64,000 bases of DNA from Cyanobacteria bacterium FACHB-DQ100 (GTDB taxonomy: Bacteria; Cyanobacteriota; Cyanobacteriia; Leptolyngbyales; Leptolyngbyaceae), in assembly GCA_014695195.1 (NCBI GenBank), contig JACJNW010000022.1, forward strand, positions 1-64,000, given 5' to 3'. Position 1 is the first letter of the stretch. Every line of letters begins with the position of its first letter. Under the pieces are notes generated by a model. The model had not been told where the DNA came from. It ran no database searches and was given only the letters and a program-made list of their open reading frames with translations. A program made the position numbers and the translations under genes. This document shows positions 1 through 8,282 of the stretch, one piece after another.

Positions 1-379
1 CGCTCAGGATCAGAATGAAGATCAATCGTTGCGCCCATTCGGAGAAGAAGCCTAGCGGAGATAGAACAATTCCACAGCTAATTATGATATGCCCGAGTAA
101 GCGATCGTCCTCAGAGGCTCCAAGAACCAAGATTTGCTTTCGTTGCTGCCAAAGACGATAGCCGCCGAGTCCAATCATGGTTGCCATCAACACACTTGCC
201 GAACCGTGAAAGGATCGAACAGTCAAGTTAAACAACCAGACCGGAAAATAAGCAACTCCGACCAGTAATCCTCCTGCAACGAGACGAGTATGTAGAGTCT
301 TGATACTTGTTCGCCAGAGATGGTGCGCGATCGCTTTTAGCTTCACAGAGTTGATTGCGCTTGCTTTTTGCCAGTTCAT
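1..379 (-). CDS. exosortase family protein, N-terminal part (cut by window edge)
   Basis: Reading the minus strand from an ATG at 377-379 gives 126 codons that stay open to base 1, so this is the N-terminal part of a longer protein. It has hydrophobic segments (GGLLVGVAYFPVWLFNL and LLGHIIISCGIVL) and an internal DDRLLGH stretch resembling the N-terminal half of cyanobacterial exosortases, which are multi-pass membrane proteases/transpeptidases that process C-terminal sorting signals. The catalytic Cys-Arg-His region would lie outside the window. The call rests on resemblance plus context: the gene lies 24 bases after an HpsJ-family gene and shares its orientation with a PTPA-CTERM gene. Another polytopic membrane protein is possible. 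Confidence 0.6.
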   Translation of the reverse strand, partial: MNWQKASAINSVKLKAIAHHLWRTSIKTLHTRLVAGGLLVGVAYFPVWLFNLTVRSFHGSASVLMATMIGLGGYRLWQQRKQILVLGASEDDRLLGHIIISCGIVLSPLGFFSEWAQRLIFILILS

Positions 380-403
380 GATGATTTCCCAAGCAAATCG
401 GGA

Positions 404-1015
404 CTAATATTTGCGGCTCAGTTGCAGCCCGATTCGCCCTAAGCCGAGTAATCCTAAGCCCACTACTGCTAGGTTTCCGACGGTCGAAGCTCCTGTTTTA
501 ATTACGGTACGCTTCGCATTCTCTTTAACGGTTAAAGCTTGCCCATTCAGTTGATTCGAGACTCGCTTAATGTCTTCTAAGCTGACATTTGCACCGAGCG
601 AAGCTGGGTTTGCTTGAGCGTTGCGGAGTTGGGTTTGCAGTTGGGAAGCTTGGGAGTCGATCGTAGAAACCGCTTGCTGTTGTAAAGATAATGTGTCGCC
701 GATCGCAAGAAAGCAAGACAGTAGATAAATCACACCGATCGCTAAACAAAACGTCGAAAACTGTCTGAGCCGACGACGTGCGCCAATACTACCGAAGATT
801 GTTAGAGCAGCTCCCAGAATGAAAATCAAACTACGATCGCTAAATTGTTGCAGAAATCCAACGCGCCATTCGATGCTGCCGAGTTGGGGTGGAAGCAGGA
901 CGATCAGCATATCGATCGTGAAACCCACTAGACAGACGAGACCGACAATTTGAGCGATACCTTTACCTGTCGGAGCCGATGCAAGTTTTTGAGGAGCCGA
1001 AGAAAGAGAAGCCAT
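404..1015 (-). CDS. HpsJ family membrane protein, probable exosortase partner
   Basis: The protein has 203 residues. Transmembrane segments lie near residues 20-42, 62-78 and 85-105, a coiled-coil-like Gln-rich stretch lies near 110-160 (SQASQLQTQLRNAQAN), and a last hydrophobic segment near 178-195 precedes the basic end SRKY. The early pattern with Pro-Pro, a Trp and a polar-flanked second helix matches HpsJ proteins, named for hormogonium polysaccharide and often found beside cyanoexosortase genes. The gene lies between the partial exosortase gene downstream and a PTPA-CTERM gene upstream on the same strand, which supports a role in sorting or exopolysaccharide secretion. The biochemical function of the family is not established. 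Confidence 0.65.
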   Translation of the reverse strand: MASLSSAPQKLASAPTGKGIAQIVGLVCLVGFTIDMLIVLLPPQLGSIEWRVGFLQQFSDRSLIFILGAALTIFGSIGARRRLRQFSTFCLAIGVIYLLSCFLAIGDTLSLQQQAVSTIDSQASQLQTQLRNAQANPASLGANVSLEDIKRVSNQLNGQALTVKENAKRTVIKTGASTVGNLAVVGLGLLGLGRIGLQLSRKY

Positions 1016-1061
1016 AATAACGATGAAACCAACTGTGGGATGTAGAAGACAAACATTTAAG

Positions 1062-1124
1062 TGAGCTAAGCTGCTCTGAAAAATCCGGCTAAAAGATTAA
1101 TCCGACTCTCAGAGCAGCGGCTCA
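1062..1124 (-). other. long inverted repeat between PTPA-CTERM gene and hpsJ-like gene
   Basis: The arms GCTGCTCTGA (1070-1079) and TCAGAGCAGC (1109-1118) pair perfectly over 10 bp. Outer TGAGC (1062-1066) and GCTCA (1120-1124) extend the pairing by 5 bp past a small bulge. There is no run of T after the stem on either strand, so it looks like an RNA-stabilising or processing hairpin between the substrate gene and the downstream secretion genes rather than a simple intrinsic terminator. Confidence 0.6.
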
Positions 1125-1137
1125 GAAGAGAAAGGGA

Positions 1138-1812
1138 TTAAGCCTTTACCTCTACTGTTTCAGTTTCTGCTTCAGGCGATGTTTCGCCTTTACGCTTGCG
1201 AAGAGCGGCAACACCAAAGCCAATCAAACCAGGTAGTAAAGCAGGAGTGGGAACAGTTGCAACTTGAATATTAGTCTCCGATTGACCCCCAAAGCTCAAG
1301 TTAGCAATTGTAGCTTCAGCAATCGCAGATCCGCCAGTAGCAGCAAACCTCAAGGTTCCACCAAGGCTGCTACCAGTGTAGTTGAAACCGCTGCGAGTGA
1401 AACTTGCATTATTGCCCGAGCCTCCAAGATCAAAGATCACAGCCTCACCACCCAGTTGCAGACCTGTGATGAATTCACTGACTGCATTATTTTTAAAGAG
1501 TTCAAGACCAGAAACAGTTCCGAGCGAGGTTAGAATCAGCGGATTGTTTAGCTTAATTCCACCCGATGCCGCACTGAGTCCTGTGAGTGCACCAGACAGT
1601 GACGTGAGGTTGAATGTCAGACCAGATAAGTTGAGGGTATCAGTACTGCCGCCTCCTGACCCCACCTCGGTCACAGTAGGGCCCCCTTGAGCTTGCAAAG
1701 CGAAACTGCCCGGAGCCAGACTGAGGGCATGGGAAGGAGTGGCTGTCGCGAACGATCCTGCAACTGCTGTCGCTGCGATCGCTGCTCCAAAGCCAATAGA
1801 CTTGAGATTCAT
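1138..1812 (-). CDS. PTPA-CTERM sorting domain-containing secreted protein
   Basis: The protein has 224 residues with a Sec signal peptide (hydrophobic residues 6-25, then ATPSHA) and a Gly/Ser/Asn-rich, low-complexity middle. Its C-terminal signal has the three parts expected for exosortase substrates: the motif VPTPALLPG near residue 187, a hydrophobic helix (LIGFGVAALRK) and a basic cluster RKRK. It ends with an acidic tail. Such proteins are thought to be cut and attached at the cell surface by a cognate exosortase; the partial exosortase and HpsJ-like genes follow on the same strand. A second protein with the same signal lies at 7291-7989. The individual role is unknown. Confidence 0.85.
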   Translation of the reverse strand: MNLKSIGFGAAIAATAVAGSFATATPSHALSLAPGSFALQAQGGPTVTEVGSGGGSTDTLNLSGLTFNLTSLSGALTGLSAASGGIKLNNPLILTSLGTVSGLELFKNNAVSEFITGLQLGGEAVIFDLGGSGNNASFTRSGFNYTGSSLGGTLRFAATGGSAIAEATIANLSFGGQSETNIQVATVPTPALLPGLIGFGVAALRKRKGETSPEAETETVEVKA

Positions 1813-3127
1813 GGTGATTTACCTACATGATCATGGATGGTTCAGTGAAAGATTCAAATTTGCTATCGAAGCATAAGAAGCAGTCAACTACTTCTATTCA
1901 GGTCAACGAAGGAGAAGTAAACAGCTTCCTCTCTTTCGACTCCAGGCAGAGCAATTTAATCACTCGCGTCGATAGCGGGATGCACCAGCGGTAGAAGCAA
2001 AACACCTGATTTCCTGGGTGGAAATCACGAAGCGCTGCTGATTTCCTTGCCTGAATTCTAGTAAAAAGCTTATAGAGCTTTAGGTAAAACATTGGAAACG
2101 CAGGAAAATCTCAATGAATCAGCAGAATCCGTAGCGTCACTCGCTTTTGCGACATCGCTACACTTCCCACCGACCGTATAACACTGAAAACTGCGATCGT
2201 AATTCCACTGACACGATTTACGCACCCTTCTGGAGCCGTTCCGGATAGATTGGATGTAGCGTAAAAGATTTAAACGACCTCTCCAGATATTAATCGAACG
2301 CAAACGGGACTCAATCAAGCTCTGCAAAACCCAGAGCGCTAGCAAACTATACCTAAGTGAAATCATTACAGTCCGGGGGCAAGAATCGAGGAAGCTAGGA
2401 TAACCAACTATGTCGTTCGAATGCAGTTGTTTCTATGTTGCTGAAGTTGAGAGCTAGCACTAATTTGCTATTAAGCAACTGAGCAAAAATGCAGCTTGAA
2501 ACGATCGTTCTGGCTCCTACAAAAGCTAAACGTTGAAAACCCTGAAACTTCTTCTTGTTAACTCTTTGTCGAACACTATTTCTTTTAATTCAAATAGTCT
2601 CAACTCAAAGGACAGATGCAGTGAAGGTGAGAGCGATTTAGAACGCTCGACCAAAACAACCCGGAAAACTCTACGAAAGCAATGCGTGATAATCAAATTC
2701 ATTCCACTCAGCATAGAAATTCACTGCTGCTGATCGAAATCGAGCGATTATCTTATTGTTTGTAGGATTACTTGCGGCTGCTGGAGAATAATGTACAGAA
2801 CTTTTGCGGTAATGATCCCATGCCGTAGTCTTACACACGGTTTCTTTATATACAGCTTGCTTTTCATAAAAGGCTAATAAAGTCGCAACGGCTTCACGCA
2901 GATTTACCCTGATTAGAAGACTTAGAGCCAGTGGAAACAGGACTTTGACGCTGATAAAACTCAAATTAACTTTAACTTCACCAAAGCTTCTTAGTCTCTA
3001 AAATCGTGGCGCACGATTCGTCATAATCCGAGTTTTTTACGTAGGTAATCCTGATCCAGACCTCGGCATCTGTATAAAAGAGGGAGCGACTTGCTGTTGT
3101 CCCTTCCCTATTTGTCCTTGTATAACG
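1813..3127. other. gene-poor stretch between PTPA-CTERM gene and polysaccharide export gene
   Basis: This 1.3-kb region has no coding frame with a recognisable family. The best frames are short minus-strand ones: 2070-2366 (98 codons, hydrophobic start and several Cys) and 2671-2964 (97 codons). Neither has a convincing ribosome-binding site or a known domain. The region separates two divergent transcription units, so promoters for both should lie at its ends. A TATAAA at 3073-3078 is a plausible -10 element for the export gene at 3128. It could also hold an unrecognised small RNA or decayed genes. Confidence 0.5.
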
Positions 3128-4933
3128 ATGCGCCTCCTCACCCTGGTACAGCTTTCTACCGCCGCGACCTGTCCGCTTCTCCTGCTCTCGCTGCCCAAGT
3201 TGGGTGCTCAGCCTGTAACACCCTCAGATTCATCTAAACCCGAAGAAAATAACGATTTTCAATCCCCTTTACGTTCTGCTGCGATCACTGCACCCACTCC
3301 AAGCGTTGCTCCTCCAAACGTTACCGCCCAAGCGACGATCGCAGCGCCTCAATTTAGTAGAAAATCTAGTACAAAGCCAATTACTGCTTCTCCAGCCGCC
3401 ACCGCTAAATCTCAAGCGAAGCCTGTTACGAAACCCCTTCCTCCTGCGATTCGGGCTAATTTCACTCAGCGACCCAATTTCTCCTGGGAGCGAATTGTCG
3501 AACGCTCTTTACCTGCCTCGCTGCTAAGCCGTCCCATCTCCCCCATTGCCACCAAAAAAGCGATCGTCCCTCCAAATCAAGTCAAAGCTTCAGAACCAAG
3601 ATCGAAACAAACCCAAACTCCAAATCAATTAAACACACCCTTAATCGCCGCAGTTCCACCTACATCCAATAATTCTTCCGCAGTATTACCCTCGATCAAT
3701 ACCCCTTATGTGCTAGGAGCAGGAGACACCATTCAGATCACTGTCGTTAACGTTCCAGAATTTAGTGGACAGCAGCAAGTTGGTATGGATGGCTCGATAT
3801 TGCTGCCCGTTGTCGGTCGAGTGCTGCTCACGGGTCTAACTTTGCCCGAAGCAGAAGCTTCGATCGCGAATCGTCTTTCTCGTGAACTTCGCCGCCCCCG
3901 GATTCTGGTTACAGTGCTAAAGTCACGCCCCTTACGGATTGGGATTGCAGGAGAAATTAAGCAACCCGGATTTTATACGATCGCGAGCGACTCTATTCAA
4001 GCTCCGAGCATTGCCCAAGCCATTCAGACCGCTGGAGGGTTAACGCTATCTGCAAATCTACAACAAATCGAAATTCGTCGCCGAGATCGCACAAAAGGCA
4101 GTCAAAGAATTGTCGTCAACCTTTCTGATCTCACTCAAGCTGGAGATTTGGATCAAAATCTTGCCCTGCGTGATGGCGACTCGATCTATATTCCAGCGGC
4201 TGATACGATCGATCTCGCAGCAGCCGGACGATTTGCAGATACCAATCTTGCAATTACCGCACAAGCAATTAATGTTGCTTTAGTCGGCGAAGTGACTCGA
4301 CCCGGTGCTTATAAACTTGAAAGCGCCAAGGATGGCAATCGTGCAACCCTGACGCAAGCGATTCAACAAGCAGGCGGCATCACTCAGCAAGCGGATTTGC
4401 GACAGGTTGAAGTTCGCCGTATGACCCGAAGCGGTCAGCCTCGCTTGTTTACCGTGGATGTGATGAAACTAATTCGCGAAGGTGACCTCAACCAAGATGT
4501 GCTGTTGCAATCTGGCGATACCATTCGCTTAGTCAAGGCTCCAGAGATGAGTCCTGAAGATCTGCTTCAGCAGGGAGCCGCGAACGTTTCGCCCGGTTCT
4601 ATTCGGGTCAATGTGGTCGGTGAAATCAAAGGCGGCGGTGCGTTGCAAGTCACGCCTGGTTCCACACTCAACCAAGCGATTCTCGCCGCTGGTGGACTCG
4701 ATCGCCGCGCGGCAAAATCTGTCGAACTCATTCGCCTGAATTCCAACGGAACAGTGACTCGTCGATCGATTCGAGTCGATTTGAGTCGCGGGATTGATCC
4801 GGTTAACAATCCTGTGCTTTGGAACAACGACGTGATTGTTGTCGGTCGATCGGGCTTTACCAGATTCTCTGATGGGCTTTCCGATATTTTGTCACCGGTT
4901 TTCCGTTTGCTTCCACTCCAATTCTTGTTCTAA
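3128..4933 (+). CDS. outer-membrane polysaccharide export protein (Wza/OPX family, SLBB domains)
   Basis: The protein has 601 residues. An N-terminal signal peptide (residues 1-27) is followed by about 165 residues rich in Pro, Ala, Thr and Gln. A polysaccharide-export domain begins near residue 195 with YVLGAGDTIQITV. Three SLBB-like repeats follow, marked by IAGEIKQPGFYTI, VALVGEVTRPGAYKL and VNVVGEIKGGGALQV, each with an AGG pattern. OPX proteins form the periplasmic and outer-membrane channel for capsule or exopolysaccharide. The Pro-rich insert before the export domain is longer than in enterobacterial Wza, as is common in cyanobacteria. The next gene, 4 bases downstream, encodes the inner-membrane co-polymerase/kinase, so the two form an export pair. 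Confidence 0.92.
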   Translation: MRLLTLVQLSTAATCPLLLLSLPKLGAQPVTPSDSSKPEENNDFQSPLRSAAITAPTPSVAPPNVTAQATIAAPQFSRKSSTKPITASPAATAKSQAKPVTKPLPPAIRANFTQRPNFSWERIVERSLPASLLSRPISPIATKKAIVPPNQVKASEPRSKQTQTPNQLNTPLIAAVPPTSNNSSAVLPSINTPYVLGAGDTIQITVVNVPEFSGQQQVGMDGSILLPVVGRVLLTGLTLPEAEASIANRLSRELRRPRILVTVLKSRPLRIGIAGEIKQPGFYTIASDSIQAPSIAQAIQTAGGLTLSANLQQIEIRRRDRTKGSQRIVVNLSDLTQAGDLDQNLALRDGDSIYIPAADTIDLAAAGRFADTNLAITAQAINVALVGEVTRPGAYKLESAKDGNRATLTQAIQQAGGITQQADLRQVEVRRMTRSGQPRLFTVDVMKLIREGDLNQDVLLQSGDTIRLVKAPEMSPEDLLQQGAANVSPGSIRVNVVGEIKGGGALQVTPGSTLNQAILAAGGLDRRAAKSVELIRLNSNGTVTRRSIRVDLSRGIDPVNNPVLWNNDVIVVGRSGFTRFSDGLSDILSPVFRLLPLQFLF

Positions 4934-4937
4934 CATC

Positions 4938-7100
4938 ATGCAATCTCCCTCGCAGAATTCGTCATCTACCGCGCTCAACGGCAGTGCTCCAAAAGTTCCT
5001 CAATCTCCATCACCGACGGGTGTTCCGAGTTCAGAAGAAAAGGACTTCCGGCAGTATTTACAACTCGTGCGACGACGCTGGTTGGCGATGTCTACCGTTG
5101 GACTTGCAGCCTTGTCGTTTTTTGTTTGGAGAACAGTCAATACCCAACCGATGTATGAAGGTGGCTTTCGATTATTAGTGGAGCCGCTAAATCAACGCAG
5201 TAGTATTTCCGGTCTGACAAACGAGGGTTCTGATCCGCAGTCGTATGACTATGACACTCAAATTCAAGTTTTACAGGGTCCTGAGTTGCTCTCCCGCTCC
5301 GCAGCGAAGCTTCAATCTTTTCAACCCGGAATTAACTATGGGACGCTACGCGGTGGCTTAACCATTAATCGTGTTCCCAGAACAAAGCTTTTGGAAGTTC
5401 GCTATCGCAGTTCAAATGCAGCCGAGATTCGAGCAGTTTTAGATCAATTGCTAAAGGACTATCTCAACTACAGCGTGAATGAGCGGCAAACTGATTTAAA
5501 TCAAGGATTAAAGTTTGTCGAGTCTCAAGTTAATTCGGCTCAAGGGCGAGTGGACCAATTGCAGCGACAACTTCAAGCGTTTCGGCAAACGTATAAGCTG
5601 ATTGAACCGGATACTGAGGGGGGGCGAGTGTCTACTCAAGCGGATCAGTTGAAACAACAACGATCGGCTTTAGAGCAAGAGATTAAAAAAGTGCAGGCAT
5701 CGTTAGATAGCCTAAGCGGCGCGACGGGTGCGATTGTGACGTTGAACAATAGTGCGACTTATCAGTCTTTGATTGAACAGATGCGCCAAATTGAGTCGAA
5801 GATTGCGTTGGAGTCTACTCGATTTGGCGATGGCAGCGTTGTAATTCAGGACTTGAAAGATAAACGCGCGAATTTGTTTATGTTGCTGCGCCAAGAAGCA
5901 AGAAATGTGGTGGGTGCGAAGTCGGCGGAAATCTTGACTCAACTTCAAAGCTTAGAAGCACAGCGACAAGCGCTTGCTGCAACAGAACGATCATTAAGTC
6001 AAGAGTTTCAGCAATTTCCGGTTCTTTCGCGACAATATACGGATCTTCAGCGGGAATTGAAAATTGTGACGACGAGCCTAGAGCGATTTTTAGAAACCCG
6101 TGAAAAGCTACAAGTTGAAGCTTCTCAGAAAAAGATTCCTTGGCAAGTGATGGAACCGCCTTCGCAAGCGGCTCTAGTTTCTCCAAATTCAAGTCAGGAG
6201 TTAATGACCGGAGCGATCGCATCGTTAGCTTTAGCGATCGGGACAGCCCTGTTGCTTGAGAAGATAGATACAAGTTATCGGAACCTTGAAGATATAAGAA
6301 AAGCAATCAAAGTTCCAATTTTGGGACAGATTCCGCATGAGCCAATGATTCAAACCGAGCGGGAGTGGCGGTTATTTCTGCGAAAGCGGTCTAGGAAATC
6401 GAAGAAGGGTGGAAAGCGACCGAAGTTAAAACGGATTGAAACGAGTGCAACAACGCTGCTGGCTCTGCCGATTACTTCACTGCGAGAGGAGATTGATCCG
6501 GATGAGGTTTCTGAACTGTCGGAAGCATTTCGAGTGCTACGTGCGAATCTCCAGCAATTAAATCCAACCCACCCAATCCGATCGATTGTGGTCAGTTCGC
6601 CAGCGGAGGCAGATGGAAAATCGACGATCGCGCTGTATCTGGCTCAAACGATCTCGGAAATGGGGCAGCGGGTGTTGTTGGTTGATGCGGATTTTCGACG
6701 ATCGCAGCTTCAGCAACGATTGCAGCTTCCCAACGAAAGTGGGCTGAGTCAAGTTTTGTTTGAAAATGCACCTGTTCAAGAAGTAATTCAGCAACCGTTC
6801 GCGGATTTGCCGTTTTTTGTGTTGCTGAAAGGGTCAGAGGTGTTTGATCCGGTGAAGGTATTGTCTTCTCCGAGAATGCCTGAGTTAAAGCAAATGTTTA
6901 CTCAAATGTTTGATTTTGTTATCTATGATGCGCCGTCCTTGGATGATGTGGCGGATGCGGTGTTGTTGGGACCGCATACGAGTGGATTGCTGCTTGTAGT
7001 TCGACTTCAGAAGACAGAGCGACTTCTAGTAACAAAAACACTAAACAATCTATCAACTTCAGGCATCCCCGTTTTAGGAATCGCTGTAAATGATACTTAG
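4938..7100 (+). CDS. Wzz/BY-kinase fusion, polysaccharide co-polymerase with tyrosine kinase domain
   Basis: The ATG at 4938 lies just after the stop of the export gene and gives 720 residues. A Wzz-type chain-length domain begins near residue 36 (DFRQYLQLVRRRW). Transmembrane helices lie near 48-68 and 421-441, with a long coiled-coil periplasmic part between them. The cytoplasmic bacterial tyrosine kinase domain has Walker A AEADGKST near 555, Walker A' LLVDADF near 580 and Walker B VIYDAPS near 660. The pair controls polymer length and export. The protein stops soon after the last strand (GIAVNDT), without the C-terminal tyrosine cluster that Wzc/CapB kinases phosphorylate, so regulation by cluster autophosphorylation looks unlikely or acts elsewhere. 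Confidence 0.9.
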   Translation: MQSPSQNSSSTALNGSAPKVPQSPSPTGVPSSEEKDFRQYLQLVRRRWLAMSTVGLAALSFFVWRTVNTQPMYEGGFRLLVEPLNQRSSISGLTNEGSDPQSYDYDTQIQVLQGPELLSRSAAKLQSFQPGINYGTLRGGLTINRVPRTKLLEVRYRSSNAAEIRAVLDQLLKDYLNYSVNERQTDLNQGLKFVESQVNSAQGRVDQLQRQLQAFRQTYKLIEPDTEGGRVSTQADQLKQQRSALEQEIKKVQASLDSLSGATGAIVTLNNSATYQSLIEQMRQIESKIALESTRFGDGSVVIQDLKDKRANLFMLLRQEARNVVGAKSAEILTQLQSLEAQRQALAATERSLSQEFQQFPVLSRQYTDLQRELKIVTTSLERFLETREKLQVEASQKKIPWQVMEPPSQAALVSPNSSQELMTGAIASLALAIGTALLLEKIDTSYRNLEDIRKAIKVPILGQIPHEPMIQTEREWRLFLRKRSRKSKKGGKRPKLKRIETSATTLLALPITSLREEIDPDEVSELSEAFRVLRANLQQLNPTHPIRSIVVSSPAEADGKSTIALYLAQTISEMGQRVLLVDADFRRSQLQQRLQLPNESGLSQVLFENAPVQEVIQQPFADLPFFVLLKGSEVFDPVKVLSSPRMPELKQMFTQMFDFVIYDAPSLDDVADAVLLGPHTSGLLLVVRLQKTERLLVTKTLNNLSTSGIPVLGIAVNDT

Positions 7101-7290
7101 AGAGCGTTATTTCTTCTATAGATATGAAAATCAATGAATTTGACGATTGAATTGTTATTCAAAGGCTGTTGTGATGTAAGGTACTAAGAGTTCGCGCCAT
7201 TCACCTGTTTGATTTTTTCACTCAAGGGTTGTCGCTTTGGATGCCTCACCAAGATTACTCTGTTCAGTCAACAATCTGTATAGGGCAACA

Positions 7291-7989
7291 ATGAAAAGAC
7301 AACTCTTAACTGGTGTTCTGGCTGCGAGTACCTTAACCTTAGCAGCGTTCTCTCAAGCTACCCCTGCTCATGCGTTAAGCTTCAGCGGTGGTACTGTCAA
7401 CCTTACTGCCAATGATGTTGGTTCAACTTTCCAGGTTAATTTTGATGGCAATGTGAACGGGAATAACGTTCCTGGACTCTCAGCGCAAGCGCTCTTTACC
7501 TTGACGAGCTATGCCACAAATCAGGCTAATTTCACTGTCAACCTGATTAACACAACGACTGTTCCGATTACGTCTAGAATCTCTCGCCTTGGATTCAATA
7601 CCAATCCTGGTGTGAACGTAGATGCCTCATCTGCAACGGGTGTTTTCACTGATGTTATTACTGGCTCTTTCCCAAATAAGTTTGGTGATGTTGAAGTTTG
7701 TTTCGTTCCTTCATCCCGGGGTACTTGCGGGGGTGGTCCAGGTGGTGTCACAACTACAGGCAACTTTACGACCAATTTAGTGTTTACAGGTTCACTCACC
7801 AACGGATTAAGCTTGAGCGACTTTGGCGTTCGCTACCAAAGCATTAATGGTGGTGGCTTTGACGATGCTAGTGGAACAGGACGTGGTACTCCCATCCCAA
7901 CTCCTGCACTGTTACCCGCCGTTCTGGGTATGGGTGCAGCCGTGCTTCGCAAGAAGAAGCAGGAAGCAAAGGTGGCAGAAAAAGTGTAG
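7291..7989 (+). CDS. PTPA-CTERM sorting domain-containing secreted protein
   Basis: The start at ATG 7291 puts a normal signal peptide at the N-terminus (MKRQLLTG..., cleavage after HA near residue 29); the longer frame from 7237 has no such signal. The protein has 232 residues. The middle is rich in Thr, Asn and Gly, typical of a beta-structured extracellular protein, with two Cys (VCFVPSSRGTC). The end carries IPTPALLPA, a hydrophobic helix and the basic cluster RKKK, the same sorting signal as in the protein at 1138-1812. It lies downstream of the polysaccharide export pair and has its own terminator. Its role is unknown; a surface protein linked to the exopolysaccharide layer is an inference. 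Confidence 0.85.
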   Translation: MKRQLLTGVLAASTLTLAAFSQATPAHALSFSGGTVNLTANDVGSTFQVNFDGNVNGNNVPGLSAQALFTLTSYATNQANFTVNLINTTTVPITSRISRLGFNTNPGVNVDASSATGVFTDVITGSFPNKFGDVEVCFVPSSRGTCGGGPGGVTTTGNFTTNLVFTGSLTNGLSLSDFGVRYQSINGGGFDDASGTGRGTPIPTPALLPAVLGMGAAVLRKKKQEAKVAEKV

Positions 7990-8069
7990 CGCCGCGCTAT
8001 GCAATCTAGCTGAGTTCAGCACCGTCGAGTCGTTTCGATTGTATCGGTGTTCGCTGAGTGACTTGATCA

Positions 8070-8105
8070 ATCGATCGTACTTTCTAGGAAGTGCGATCGA
8101 TTTTT
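8070..8105 (+). terminator. intrinsic terminator after PTPA-CTERM gene
   Basis: The arms ATCGATCG (8070-8077) and CGATCGAT (8094-8101) pair, and an inner ACTT/AAGT extends the stem. TTTTTG follows from 8101. It lies 80 bases after the stop codon at 7989. Confidence 0.75.
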
Positions 8106-8240
8106 GTAGCGTTGCTGAGTAAGAGTATGAGCTAGATGTGTACACAGTAGCCTTACTAAGGGGAGGTTGGGAGGGATCGGATCTGTCGCGATCATCAATC
8201 AGTTTGGTATAACATTGAGCAACGCTTGAATGTTCAAAGA

Positions 8241-8270
8241 TTAAATTAGAAGGGCGGCTTTCTAATTTAA
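8241..8270 (-). terminator. AT-rich perfect hairpin at the 3' end of the kinase operon
   Basis: An 11-bp perfect stem, TTAAATTAGAA (8241-8251) with TTCTAATTTAA (8260-8270), has an 8-base GC-rich loop. It lies 12 bases past the stop of the hybrid kinase gene on the minus strand. The stretch after the stem (TCTTTG) is only moderately T-rich, so termination is likely but not certain. Confidence 0.5.
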
Positions 8271-8282
8271 GTCAACGATCGT

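Noticed and set aside
2070-2366. 98-codon minus-strand frame with several Cys and a hydrophobic start
   Set aside because: No ribosome-binding site, no family match that I recognise, and codon use unlike the flanking genes; kept only as a note in the gene-poor stretch.
2671-2964. 97-codon minus-strand frame
   Set aside because: No recognisable domain and no start signal; may be chance in AT-rich DNA.
5878-6306. 142-codon frame opposite the BY-kinase gene
   Set aside because: Lies fully inside a well-supported gene on the other strand; an antisense shadow.
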